NCBI RefSeq assembly: GCF_947507565.1
Contig: NC_089190.1
Span: 1,240,001 to 1,304,000 of the forward strand
DNA: 64,000 nt
Origin: Oscarella lobularis
Taxonomy: Eukaryota; Porifera; Homoscleromorpha; Homosclerophorida; Oscarellidae
Reading direction: 5' to 3'
The position numbers were made by a program, and so were the translations under genes. Shown here one piece after another: positions 23,135 to 34,389 of the stretch. Each line of letters starts with the position of its first letter. Within the stretch, counting starts at the first letter, position 1. The notes under the pieces are model-generated. The model saw nothing but the letters and a program-made list of their open reading frames with translations. It did no database searches and had not been told where the DNA came from.

Positions 23135-26083
23135 ATGAGCAGAGAGACGAACAGAAGAAGAATCTCGTCGTCGCCATCGACGTCGTCGAATCAGTCCGCC
23201 GATCAATCGACGGTTCCTCTCACGGAACCGGTTCGGGAAGCGCTCGAAGCGGAGAAAGACGACGACGACGATTCAGTTCTTCTCGACATGTCGGGCGCCG
23301 ACATTCAGCCTTCGCTCGATCGCAATCGCAATCGTCGTCGACGTCGTCGCTTCTGTTGCCCGTGCTTTCCCTCCTCCTCGCGCCAATCGAAAGTGCGACG
23401 AGCGATGAGCGAAGGCGGGAGCAGCGTCGGCGAAAGATCGGCCGATTTCGACGAATCCCTAGGCCGTAGCTCCGGTCCGGACGACGACGACGAAGAGAAG
23501 AAGCCCATATTGCGACGACAGGCGCGCGCTGGTTTCAAGAGGCAGATGGAGACGGAATTGAAACAGTTGAAGGATCGACTGCGTTATCACTTCACGAGCC
23601 CCTTTCACAAGTTTCGCGTTCACCAGAAACGACCGTTCAAGTTGATCGTGCAGTTCACCAAGCTCATCGTCGTCACTCTTCAGGTGCACCATACAGTAGT
23701 TCTTGCATAAACAGATAGATGTGAAACTTAATGTAAATAGCATACCAGTGTCATTCGACTATGCACGTACATGTATGTATTAGAGGCAATCTCCTCAGAG
23801 TCCTTTTAGAGGCTATTCTGTAGGGAAGAAGGTGTTTGTCGAACTGAATGTCCTAAATTAGGTTCTAGTGTATGTTCTTTCAGTATTTGGCCTTATATGT
23901 GTGGGAACTAGATTCTACTGTAATGACCACTAGGACAATTGACAATCTGCTAATGCTAAGGAACAATGTTGTCGTATGGGGACTTTTGTCCTCTGAGACT
24001 GTGATATACTGTATATATAAACGTTTGTTTGTGTTTCTAGTTGGCGCTCTTTGCTCAGTCCAGTTTCGGCGATTCGCGTTTCTACAGCGATAATCTCAGC
24101 GCCTTGCGTCACGTCTTCGTCAAGAATTTTGTCGACTCGGACCCGATTAAATCGGAACAGGTTAAACTCTACACGGTGGACGAAGTGAGGGAGCAGGTTC
24201 GCCATACTGTCACACGAGTAATATACGATAAGCTATCGTTATTCTTTTTTGACTGGGATTCTTTTTTTGCGTGCAGTATTTTAGCGTCAACGAAACTGTC
24301 CTCGGTTCGTATGACTTTCACTACGAGAGCTATTCGTCGCCCGTTCCTCCTATAAAAATGCAACTTAAGCAGTTTCGGCAAGGTGTCATATTCGCGTTCA
24401 ACGGCTCCTACGTCTTCGATCCCACCGAAGTCTCAGGTACTAGAGCAGGCGCGTGGAAAAATTAAACTACGTGTGAGACGTTATTTTTTTTGCTAGTGAC
24501 GCATTCTATATACAATTGGTCTCAACCGTACTTGAATAACACCCTCCAGGAGTTACTTGACCACACGCTATTCGACAGGTACGACAGTTGGGATGCCCTT
24601 CTTCTTTATGCATAATAAATACTTGTAGATTAAATAAAATAATACTTTCCTTTGAATTGAACTCCGTCTTCCTGCTGGCGTTCAAGACTCCTGATTGTAT
24701 TACATTCAATATCTCGGTAGAACCTCTTAATTATTATTAATCGCGTTTCTTCTTTTCCTTATCAACTCTGTGACTCTAGGTTACCGTGGACAATAGTCTT
24801 CACGATGGCATTGCTGTCGTTTCGCTCAACTACAAGCCTTTTCATTTTAAATGTAACGGCAGTACAAGCACAACGCCTACAAGTCAGGTCATTGGCTATT
24901 TCATCGTTGTTATCGTCGTCCTTTTTCTGTGCTCGCTTTCGATTATGCTGGCCGTGAGATCTCTCATAAAAACGTATCGGCTCATCAAAGTCAGTTCGAC
25001 GAATTTTTAATTGAAATCGATTTTTGTTGGTATTTTGCGCCTTTTTAGTATGCGTCGAAGTTTTTCAAGAAATTCTGTCGTCGCAAGTTGAAGTTCGACG
25101 AGAAAATGGAACTGGTCAATTGGTGGTTCGTTTTCAGTCTCGTCGCGGACAGCTTCACCATCGTCGGATCCATTACCAGATATCTAATTAATGACAAGGC
25201 AAGACAGAAACGTTGATTTAGACATAATTTGCACTTACACGCGGTCGTCTAGCTCTCTTCATCGTACGTCGTTTGCAGCATCTTTCTCAGCATCGGAACG
25301 GGCATGACGTGGATAGGTCTCCTTCAGTATCTCAGTTACTTCCAAAAATACAATGTTAGTAGTAAAGACAGACATGTACGTGTCTACATATCTTCTCTCG
25401 CTAGGTACTTCTCGTCACTCTGAAAGCCGCAATGCCTACCATTATTCGCTTCCTTCTCTGCGTAGGCGTTCTCTACGTTGCATTTCTTCTCTGCGGCTGG
25501 GCTGTACTCGGTCCCTACAATCCCAAAGTAACGCTCTGTGTCGACTCTACTTTTTTCTCCTTTCCTGATGTCTACCGCTTTTTAGTTTCGTAATCTTGCT
25601 ATTACGTCTGACTGCCTCTTCTCGCTTCTCAACGGAGATGACATGTTTAATACGTACATCTTGACGGACAATAGCAACACCGTCGCCTACATTTTCTGCC
25701 AGATCTACATCTACATTTTCGTCATTCTCTTCATATATGTCATTCTCAACATGGTCATCGGTCTCATCAGCGAAATGTATGCGGCCGTTCGAATGATGGG
25801 AAAAAAGGTTGGAATAAATTTTAGACTGCCTTGTCTTTTTGTATCGTTCGAATTCAATAGCAATGGAAAGCGATTTATTTGGGAAAGCTCTACCAGCTCC
25901 TAGAGGAAGACGAGGATACGAGTGACGACGACGACTTCATTGATTGGCACAGGTTAGCGAGGCGAGTTGAAACTGGAACTTTCTCTGATACTTCCCTTTA
26001 GAAACCTTCAGAGAACGCGGTGGAATAGTGTCGGAAGTAGCGGAAGCCTCTCTAGTTCATTTTCGAGGCTCTCCGACGTATGA
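23135..26083 (+). CDS. MCOLN: Mucolipin (TRPML endolysosomal cation channel)
   Basis: TRPML channels release Ca2+, Fe2+ and other cations from endolysosomes. The N-terminal exon encodes a Ser/Arg/Asp-rich tail and RLRYHFTSPFHKFRVHQKRP before the first membrane helix (FKLIVQFTKLIVVTLQ). Luminal-loop exons follow (24040-24880), including glycosylation sites. Helices S2-S6 are in exons up to about 25800, and the pore contains DCLFSLLNGDDMFNT at 25606-25650, matching the NGDDM filter of the family. The C-terminus is acidic (LLEEDEDTSDDDDFIDWH) and ends SFSRLSDV, stop 26081-26083. Acidic dileucine-like motifs (DDSVLL, EKKPIL) in the N-terminus fit lysosomal sorting. AATAAA is at 26119-26124. Orthology to a particular vertebrate paralogue (1, 2 or 3) is not resolved. 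Confidence 0.93.
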
Positions 26084-26234
26084 AGAGATACACGGTACTT
26101 GTTTGTTATTTTGAGTGGAATAAAAACATAAACTATATCATCATTCATAAAAGTTAAAAATTGAATTATAACACTCAATAAAATTGATCGAGATTCGCAT
26201 CCGGGACCTTCTCGAAAGAAAGAACCTGAGATCG

Positions 26235-26739
26235 ATGCTCGGTCAGCGCGTCGTTCGCGGTCCCGATTGGAAGTGGGCCGGTCAGGACGGCGGCGAAGGT
26301 CGCGTCGGAACGATCGTCGAAGTCGGCGACCAACGGGTCGGCGGCGACTCCCTGTTATCGTCTCCGATACCGGAAAAGACGGTCATCGTCCAGTGGGACG
26401 GCGCCACGCGAACGAATTATCGTATCGGGCACGGCGACGCGTACGATTTGAGGTTGTACGATAGCGCGCCGGCAGGTGAGAGAAGGCAGAACGAGAGCTA
26501 GACCAACTGGGCCCCGCCTTCGTCTTTCGCGAAAGTTCGTTTAGAGCGGCGAGTTCTTCCAACGGTCGAGCCAGCGACCGTTTTCTGTTTGTTTTCGAAG
26601 GGCCCCGGGGTAGAGAGAGGGCGGCGAGATCTAAGTTCTGGGGACTCGACGACGTAATTAGAAACAGTCTTTGAGCCTACTTGCGATCGCGCGAACATGA
26701 TTGCTATAGTACGCGTAGAGCCACTATTCTTTAGTGCCG

Positions 26740-26791
<52 letters not shown>

Positions 26792-29700
26792 AATCTACAG
26801 GTGCAAAGCACGCTCATGTGATCTGTGACATTTGTCGGGTTCAACCGATACGCGGCATTCGATGGAAATGCCAGCGTTGCTACGACTTCGACTTGTGCAG
26901 TCAGTGTTATCACGCCGGAAAACATAACACGAATCACGAATTTTGGTGCATCGACGTCGAAGACGGTGCAAGGCAGGCATTATAAAAGCCAGGGCCAAAA
27001 AATTATTGCCAAATGACGATCGATTTTCAGAATCGAAGTGGGACCTCGAACGTCGGCGACGAGAATCAAAGCGTCGGGGTTTTTTCCCGGTGCAAAGGTG
27101 ACGCGCGGTGCCGATTGGGAATGGGGAAATCAAGACGGTAAGCCAACTGAACACCAGCGTCTAGTACAGCCTCAGTTACATCCAACGATACCTAGGTGGT
27201 ATTGGACAGGCTGGAAGGGTGACCGACGTGCGCGGCTGGGGATCCGAATCAGACGTAACAATATAAGAATATTTTAATTTCCTATATGAACTCCGTCCGT
27301 GTCTTGCTTTTGCAGCGAAGCGTTGTAACGGTTCGCTGGCCCAACGGGACGACGAATGTCTACCGCGTTGGTCACCGAGGAAAGGTATTGGAAGCAATAA
27401 GACGCTCTGGGTAGACGTGGATCGGGGGTTCTTTAGGTCGATCTCAAGTGCATCGAAGCCGGCGAAGGTGGAACGTATTACAGGGATCATCTTCCCGTGT
27501 TGGGACGTCCTCATCCGAAGTCCTCCATGATCGAAACGAAGACGAGAACTGCGATGACGTCGTCGTCGCCGCCACCGTCTGCGGACGGAAACGCCGGATT
27601 GAAGCCGGGCGATTTGGTTTCCGTCAATTTGGAAGCCGATCTGCTGCGACTCCTGCAGGAGGGTCACGGCGGATGGAATCCGAAGATGGAGGAGGTGATC
27701 GGCAAACCCGGCGAAGTGCATCGCGTCACGGAGCGCGGCGACGTTCGCGTTAAATACGTCATCGACGGCGCCGAGACGATATGGATGTTTCATCCGGGAG
27801 CACTATCAAAAGTGACGTCAAAAAAGCTGAGAATTTTTTTCAAACGATTTTTTTCCCTGTGTGTAGGTTGTCGGTAAGAGACTCGAAGTAGGAGATCGCG
27901 TGAAGATCTTGGATGACGTCGTCGAGGTGAAGCGCTTACAGGAGGGCCACGGCGATTGGGCAGACGACATGGTCTACGTAAGATCTTCTGGGGAATGACC
28001 ACAGCGTTGGGATATTAAGTGCAGAAACTTTATTTGAATCATCAGAGGAAGGGAACTCATATATATATACATATATATTTGGCATTAATTTAATATCCCA
28101 ACTTTGTGTTTGAACTATTCGCTCATTCGTTTCTCTGATAGAGTTTGGGTATGGTTGGCGAGGTCGTAAAGATCTACGGCGACGGGGACATTCGCGTGGC
28201 GGTGAACGGAAGCACGTGGACGTATAACGTGGAGTGTGTGACTAAAACGACCGAGCCCATATCGGCGGTAACGGCACCAAAAGGCGCCGGATCGGACTCG
28301 GGTGAAAACACATCATTTTTTCTCTCTGTTCACTGAAAACGTGGGGCTTGGTTATATATATAGATGATCTCAGGGATATGCTCGCCGAGCTGCTATTCGA
28401 TCACGTCGGTGGAAATCCCAGCGCTCTTGTACAGCACGCCGCCGAAGGCAATCTCGACAGAGTGAAACTCATTTTGGCGAAAAATCGCGACGCGGTCTGT
28501 TGTAATAGTTCTCTCAGGAAAACATTTGTGACTTCTGTATTCAGGTGAATATCAAGGTTCAGGGTCGAACCGCTCTTCAGCTGGCATGTCATCAGGGTCA
28601 CACGGAGATCGTGACGGCTCTAGTTGATTCTGGAGCCGATTTGGAGATGACGGATCCCGACGGGGACTCGGCATTGCATTTCAGCTGCTTTGGGTAGAAC
28701 GCCTTCGCTCGCTCAGAGAGAAACCATTGATCTATTTTTCGATATTCTTAGCGACGAACCCGACACGGCGGAGATACTTCTTAAGAGAGGAGCCAATGTG
28801 AATGCGCTTAATAAGACGGGCAGCACGCCGATGCACGTAGCCGTGAATAAGAATCAAGTTGGCTGCGTTCGAGTTCTCATAATGCATAACGCTGATCTTA
28901 ATTGCCAGGTAAGAGGGGGAGGTCGAGGGGGGGGGGGGGGGGGGGGGGGGGATTTGTTTTGAACTGGCTTGACGATCTAGGATGCGTACGGCGACACGCC
29001 GCTGCACGACAGCATAGCCAAGGACAATATCGCCGTGCTGGATATGCTGCTCGAGGCGAAGGCCGATCCGCGTACGAGGAACTATCGAGGATTCAATGCG
29101 CTTCATCATGCCGCTTTGAAAGGAAACAACGAGTGGGTGAAAGAGGAAGCTAAGAGCCCGTTCACACTAGGTCTAATTGAGCCAACTAAAAGGGGGGGTA
29201 GCGAATGAAGAAGTGCTGGTTCTTATGGCAATCTTTGCCATTCTCCAGCAGACGAGATGTTGTGTGAACGGGCTAGTAGATATAAGTACACTAGAAACTC
29301 ACGCATAGCGACCGCAGAATTGTACACGTAGTCCCGCCACCCCTTGGGGGCCCCCTTCCCCTACTTTTACGACTGGACGACTCGCGTTTTTCGATCCTTC
29401 CACTAATAGTTCGTCCGTGTTTGCTTTCGTATGTCCTATGACCGCTAGGTCTTTGCACTGCGCTGCAAATTAAGTGAAACCGACTCATATGTCAGCGGTC
29501 ATGCTGCGTTTGAGTCGATTTTGAACGGTTCTCGCGCGTCAGTATGGGTATGCGTGTAGCGGCCTCGAAATCGAGCAAGGCTTGGTTGGAGAGAGAAACG
29601 CCACAAACGCCCCCGCTCTTTAGAGCCGACAGAACGCCTTGCTCGATTTTTGCTGACCTAGCATACGTACGTCACCACGAGCCAAATACGTTCGCCTCTT

Positions 29701-31962
29701 TGCGTTTGAGTAGGGAAGCCGAACGTTTCTAGAATAGAATAGAATAGCACAGAAGTTACTTTGTGACCATTTCCGCGCTTCTACGACGCGTTCGCGACGA
29801 TTTGCGCATGTTTGCATCATACCATTACATCATATAATGATGTCATAAGATTATGTCATTCTACGTTGGCTCCTCCTCCGTTCACCGTTTTCTCGCGTAT
29901 AGAAACCGAATAGCGGCGACATTTTGCTCGAAACGATAGCAGAATCGAATTTTCAGTCGATTCGCATCGGTTTCGGATTCGAAACGACGAGCGTTTTCGT
30001 GCTGTAAAGTTGCGATACAAACGAGGCTCCGCCCTCTCGAGTATAAATAGCCAGCTCGTACATCAACTATCAGAGTTCTCAGAGCTAGGATAGAAGGGAG
30101 CAGGTAACTCTCCCCAAGGTGTGACCATTATAGCCCGGTGGCTGGTCAATTTCCTCACTTGACAAGGGCTTGGTAGCAAAGCCTTCCTAGTAATGACGAG
30201 AGCGAGGCATTCTGATATCTCCTCCATAGCACCGTCTTCCGTGAGGTTTGGTATTGGGTGTCGCTTTTTTTTTTACTTTTAAAAAGTTCTCCAAGTCCAA
30301 AGAACGCGTTTTTTACCTTCTAGCGGTCAAACGACGCGTTTTGAACGTTTTGCGACCGATTTATGGCTAAGGGGGCCTCAGTTGCAAACTTTGCCGTTTT
30401 CTAATGCTCTCCTTCTTTCCAGTTCCGTCCAGAGACTGCTGAAACGCCATCCGGCTCTCGTGAACGAGAAAAAAGAAGACGGATTCACGGCGCTCCACTT
30501 GGCCTCTTTGAATGACCACAAAGACGTCGCGCGAACTCTACTACGAGAGGCAAGAGTCCCCCCCGCAACGTGCGAGTGCTATATCGCGACTCGTTCTATT
30601 CTACGTAGAGAGATTGCGACGTGAACGCGCGGAACAATCGTCGACAGACGCCTCTGCTGCTCGCCGTCGCTCAAGGTCACACGAAACTAATAGAAATTCT
30701 CGTCGGATACGGAGCGGACGTCGACGCGAGCGACGAAGACGGCGACACGGGATTACACATCGCCTTGATGAGACACAACGTCTCGAAGGGGCCATCCGGT
30801 GCCTTACATTCCCTAGCAGACGACGTAGGAAAATGCGTATATTGACTAGTGTATTGTTATCCTTTATGTGTTGTATACAGTTGAGAAGCGCTCTTGGGGC
30901 CGAGTCGATGGGCAGTGGCACGGGAATAGCCATTGCCTGTTTTCTCGCTCAGGAAGGAGCTACGTTGACTATTAAAAATCGACGCGGTAAAACGGCGTTT
31001 GACCTGTGCAGCGATTCGACGGCGCAGGATATGGTGAGACAATACTCCCGAACTAAGAGGTGCGGCGAATGACGTCAGAAATGTAAATCTAATTCGCTTC
31101 TCTATCTCTCAGTGAAGCGGCGTATCGTGGGAGTCTCAAGGCGGCACAAAGCGAAGGATCGAAAGTGCATCGGCTGATTAAGACCGCGTCCGAGCCGGAT
31201 GAGTTGGATCCAAAGCCTGTGCCGAGACGGCGACGAGACGTAACGCAGAGCCTGTCGTCGATGTCGGAAATGAGATTGCCCTCGTCGCCGAAGCGCACGT
31301 TTTCGGTCGGCGACACTTGCCTGTCGTGCGATAAGAAGCCTAATGTGAAATTTTCGCCGTGCGGGCATACTAACATGTGCAGCGACTGTGCCGTCGCTTT
31401 GAAGCGATGCATTGAGTGCAGGGTTGGATTTGTTGTGTGCGTGCGTCCTATCATCTTACGTCGTTTTCGTAGAGCGTCATTGAGTCAAAAGAGGAGATTG
31501 AGGAGGAAGTGATGTGCCAGCTGTGCGACGACTTTCCCGCTGTTGTTCTATTTGAGCCGTGCATGCACGTCGTTATGTGCGTCGGTAAGTTCATTCTCGT
31601 TTTATAGTATAGAGTTTATTCGTGTTTAATCTGTTGATCTTAGATTGCAGCAGACGAGTAAAGAAATGTATTGAATGCAAAGTGAGAATAACAAGAAAGC
31701 TTTTCAATGGTGCTATACTAGAGAGACGATGTTTTTGCGTTCCTTCACTGTGAATTTCGTAGGCAAAGACGTTGACAGCGAAAGTGCATCAGGCGGAGAT
31801 GCAGCCGCTACTTTAGAAGGAGAGTGTGCCATATGCATGGAAAGGCCTCTGACAATCGTTTTTCTGTGCGGTCATCGTGCCTGCAATGAATGCGCTTATC
31901 GACTGAAGGAGTGTCACATCTGTAGGGAACCGATTGAAAAACGCATTCAAATTTTCACCTAA
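26235..31962 (+). CDS. MIB1: E3 ubiquitin ligase Mind bomb (MIB1-like)
   Basis: Mind bomb ubiquitinates Delta/Jagged ligands so that they are endocytosed and can activate Notch. The first exon has the Mib-Herc2 domain ([20 protein letters not shown]). A ZZ zinc finger ([20 protein letters not shown]) is at 26820-26965, a second Mib-Herc2 follows ([17 protein letters not shown]), and Mib repeat regions cover 27600-28260. About eight ankyrin repeats span 28406-31040, for example [20 protein letters not shown]. Three C3HC4-type RING fingers are at 31318-31420, 31513-31680 (split by an intron) and 31826-31935, the last ending [15 protein letters not shown]. Three RINGs point to MIB1 rather than MIB2. 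The ATG at 26235 is chosen because similarity starts immediately. The longest intron (29131-30420) carries unusual elements annotated separately. Confidence 0.94.
26742..26791. repeat. (CT)n-(AT)n microsatellite at a MIB1 3' splice site
   Basis: About fourteen CT units (26742-26770) are followed by about ten AT units (26771-26791). The MIB1 acceptor AG at 26799-26800 comes 8 bp later, so this simple repeat acts as the polypyrimidine tract of intron 1. Confidence 0.9.
28927..28951 (+). repeat. 25-nt guanine homopolymer in a MIB1 intron
   Basis: An uninterrupted run of 25 G follows the donor at 28909 by about 17 bp, with further G-rich sequence before it. It lies on the transcribed gene's sense strand and can form a G-quadruplex in the pre-mRNA. 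The intron ends near 28980. Confidence 0.9.
29155..29274. mobile_element. MITE-like element with 13-bp terminal inverted repeats
   Basis: AGCCCGTTCACAC at 29155-29167 is the exact reverse complement of GTGTGAACGGGCT at 29262-29274, giving a 120-bp element without coding capacity. It sits 24 bp inside a MIB1 intron. A clear target-site duplication is not visible, so the superfamily is unassigned. Confidence 0.6.
30042..30073 (+). promoter_or_regulatory. TATA box and initiator inside a MIB1 intron
   Basis: TATAAATA at 30042-30049 is followed exactly 30 bp later by an initiator-like TATCAGAGTTC with its A at 30072. This spacing is canonical for a TATA-Inr Pol II promoter, and also for the TATA of a type 3 Pol III promoter. 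None of the annotated gene starts in the window shows a comparable TATA box. Confidence 0.5.
30072..30274 (+). ncRNA. Candidate ~200-nt structured transcript of unknown class
   Basis: Downstream of the TATA-Inr pair the sequence can fold into local hairpins: TGACCA at about 30123 pairs with TGGTCA at about 30145, GTCAA pairs with TTGAC just after it, and GGCTT at about 30167 pairs with AAGCC. A consensus-like donor (CAG|GTAACT) occurs at 30104, 32 nt after the predicted start, and a run of ten T ends the segment at 30265-30274. It could be a Pol III type 3 RNA, an intronic alternative first exon of MIB1, or part of a transposon. I could not match it to U1-U6, U6atac, 7SK, SRP, RNase P or MRP by eye. 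Confidence 0.3.
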
Positions 31963-32451
31963 ATAATTTTTTGCCTGTTTAAAGATCTGCGTTGATAAAT
32001 GATGCGATATAAAGTTGTGGTAGCGCTTGATATAACCTTGGCGCATTTACAGTATTTATCTGTGATACTGATACGGGGACAGGACAAATGACGTAAGAAA
32101 AAACGAACGCACGCTAGGCATCCCTGCTACGATAGCTTGCTACGATCTCATATACGCTCTGCACGTTAGATCCGTGATCTGCCGAGCCCTGATCTGCCGT
32201 TTAAGGTGTGTAATCCGGTACCCCAGGGCATAGCAACTGTTGCTAAGGAAAGGCGTTTCTTGTATAGTTTAGAGAGTTGTTACACCTTCCTGTTACGTGT
32301 ATCTATTGCGCCCTTGCATGACGCTAACGTTCCGCGATGAAGACGAATCGGCATCGGTTTACGATTCGAACAGGAAAAATGGGGACTGAAAACGACGACT
32401 AGGTAATTTTCCTCGCACGTTTTCTCTTATGGGAAGAGAAACCCGCATACG

Positions 32452-32645
32452 ATCGCGATCGCAAGGCCCGAAGCTAGTGCGTAGTGTCTTCGCTTTTTCG
32501 GTTCGTCGCTCTTCTCGTAAGTTACAGCACGATTTCGCGAAAAATCACGCACCATTTTCTCAAAAAACGGCCGTATTTCGCGACTAAAGTCTCTAATCGA
32601 AAAACGCTGACACTGTGGACTAGTTTCGGGCCTTGCGATCGCGAC
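32452..32645. mobile_element. ~195-bp foldback/MITE-like inverted repeat
   Basis: The left arm starting GCGATCGCAAGGCCCGAA at about 32455 is matched in reverse complement by TTCGGGCCTTGCGATCGC ending at about 32642. Similarity continues inward with few mismatches for roughly 50 bp, including CTAGT, AGTGTC and the TTTTTCG block. The loop is about 95 bp. There is no coding capacity. Confidence 0.65.
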
Positions 32646-32735
32646 AGTGTGCGGGGTTCTACTCGCAATCAAGCCAAATTTTCGAAAACGTGCGCCGAGA
32701 ATTGCTATTTGGTCGTTTTCAATCCACGCGCGGTT

Positions 32736-32922
32736 GAAGTTTGGCTTCTAGCGCGCTAGTATGGGACCTCTCTGTTTCATTGCAATTATCAAAGCAACTT
32801 TTTGATGAATAGATAGAGGATACTCTAAAGTATTCTTCGAGCGCTAGTTATTTTTTCACACTTATAGAGCCCGGTGTACCAAGGTTTAAGCTTGGCTTCT
32901 AGCGCGCTAGTATAGGACCTCC
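32736..32922. repeat. Degenerate direct repeat, unit ~150 bp
   Basis: TTGGCTTCTAGCGCGCTAGT followed by ATGGGACCTC or ATAGGACCTC occurs at about 32740 and again at about 32891. Weaker similarity continues after each copy (ATAGATAG, TTTTTTCAC), consistent with an old tandem duplication. Confidence 0.6.
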
Positions 32923-33399
32923 TTCGTTAGACCGGACATTCCATGCGTTCCTTCGCGACAATCGAACCAACTTCTTGGCCAATAGATAGCAGATACTTAG
33001 AAGCATTTTTTGAGATTTTTTCACGTTTCAACCCCCGTGCCCCAATTACCACCTTAATGGGTTCTTTTCTGTCACGACTTGTCGAGCAAGGCGCTAATCG
33101 AAGTATTGAACGAAGCTGCGGGAAAATTGCTTCAGCAAGCCAGCGCTTGTGTGGCCCACTCTTCATAATAACCGGCACCGTCCTGCTGGTCTGTGTTTCA
33201 GCCATTTTTCGCAATTTTATGCGTGAGACATTATTTATTAATTAATTAATTTATTCATTGATTTTATCGGCTACAATACTTCCTTTTAGAGGGAACAGAA
33301 GCTGCCTGTCACATCTGGTTGATATTTCGAAAAATACGCAGAGTATATTAATTTATTTTCCGACGGAAACCTCAACATGTATATGCGCTACAACAGGAT

Positions 33400-34110
33400 A
33401 AAAAAGAAATGAATGAATAAATGAATTAATGAAATAATTAATATATAAGTAAGTGAATGAACGAAGGAATAAATGAATGAATTAATGATGATAGAAATGA
33501 TAGGAATGATAGGAATGAATTAATATAATACAAATGAATATTTAAATTTAATACAAATGAATGAACGAACAAATAAATGAATGAAGTACAAGTAAGTGCG
33601 TGTACCTTTCTTCATTTTTTAATTTATTGTTTTGCTTTTGAAAATCTTACAGAAAATGGGATTGGAGATGATTTGAATGGGTCAAAACAACAGGATCAAA
33701 AATAATGAATGAAGAAATAAATTAATGAAATAATTAATATATAAGTAAGTGAATGAACGAAGGAATAAATGAATGAATTAATGATGATAGAAATGATAGG
33801 AATGATAGGAATGAATTAATATAATACAAATGAATATTTAAATTTAATACAAATGAATGAACGAACAAATAAATGAATGAAGTACAAGTAAGTGCGTGTA
33901 CCTTTCTTCATTTTTTAATTTATTGTTTTGCTTTTGAAAATCTTACAGAAAATGGGATTGGAGATGATTTGAATGGGTCAAAACAACAGGATCAAAAATA
34001 ATGAATGAAGAAATAAATTAATGAAATAATTAATATATAAGTAAGTGAATGAACGAAAGAATAAATGAAGGAATGAATGAATGATAGAAATTATACGAAT
34101 GATAGGAATG
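33400..34110. repeat. 296-bp AT-rich tandem repeat, about 2.3 copies
   Basis: The marker ATTAATGAAATAATTAATAT starts at 33425, 33721 and 34017, exactly 296 bp apart each time. Copies one and two are nearly identical across their length, which implies a recent duplication; the third is truncated and diverged. Internally the unit is made of imperfect AATGAATG steps. Confidence 0.9.
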
Positions 34111-34234
34111 AAAAACGCTGTATTCGCGCCGTAAATCGCCTTTTTCGGGTCACCGTTTTGGGCCCCATTTCGCGCATGCGCTTTACAAAAGTAAGGGTTT
34201 TCCTATGTGACGTCACAATACCGAGCGTGACGAA

Positions 34235-34264
34235 CAGACAGACAGACAGACATACAGACAGACA
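34235..34264 (+). repeat. (GACA)n microsatellite
   Basis: About seven GACA-type units, one imperfect, follow a CpG-rich segment containing GCGCATGCGC. The combination looks like the tail of a dispersed repeat, but no second copy is visible here. Confidence 0.6.
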
Positions 34265-34389
34265 CTTCCCGTCCTAAGATCACGTTTGAGAGAGCCTCCC
34301 TCGCCGTTATACGGGCTCGCAAACTGCGTTTGCCACCCCGTACAACTGCGGTGGTCGGCTCAATTATTCGTGATACGGGGACTTCCCAA

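Larger units (their letters stand above)
31963..34389. other. Gene-free repeat-rich intergenic region
   Basis: No coding exon is supportable in these 2.4 kb. The region holds an inverted-repeat element (32452-32645), a degenerate direct repeat (32736-32922), a 296-bp tandem duplication (33400-34110) and a GACA microsatellite (34235-34264), all listed separately. Outside these I see only AT-rich sequence. Confidence 0.6.

Noticed and set aside
30072-30274. Identification of the candidate RNA as U6atac or a proven spliced leader
   Set aside because: A short CTTGACAAGG match to U6atac and a donor after 32 nt are suggestive only; the conserved U6atac core and a clear Sm site were not found.
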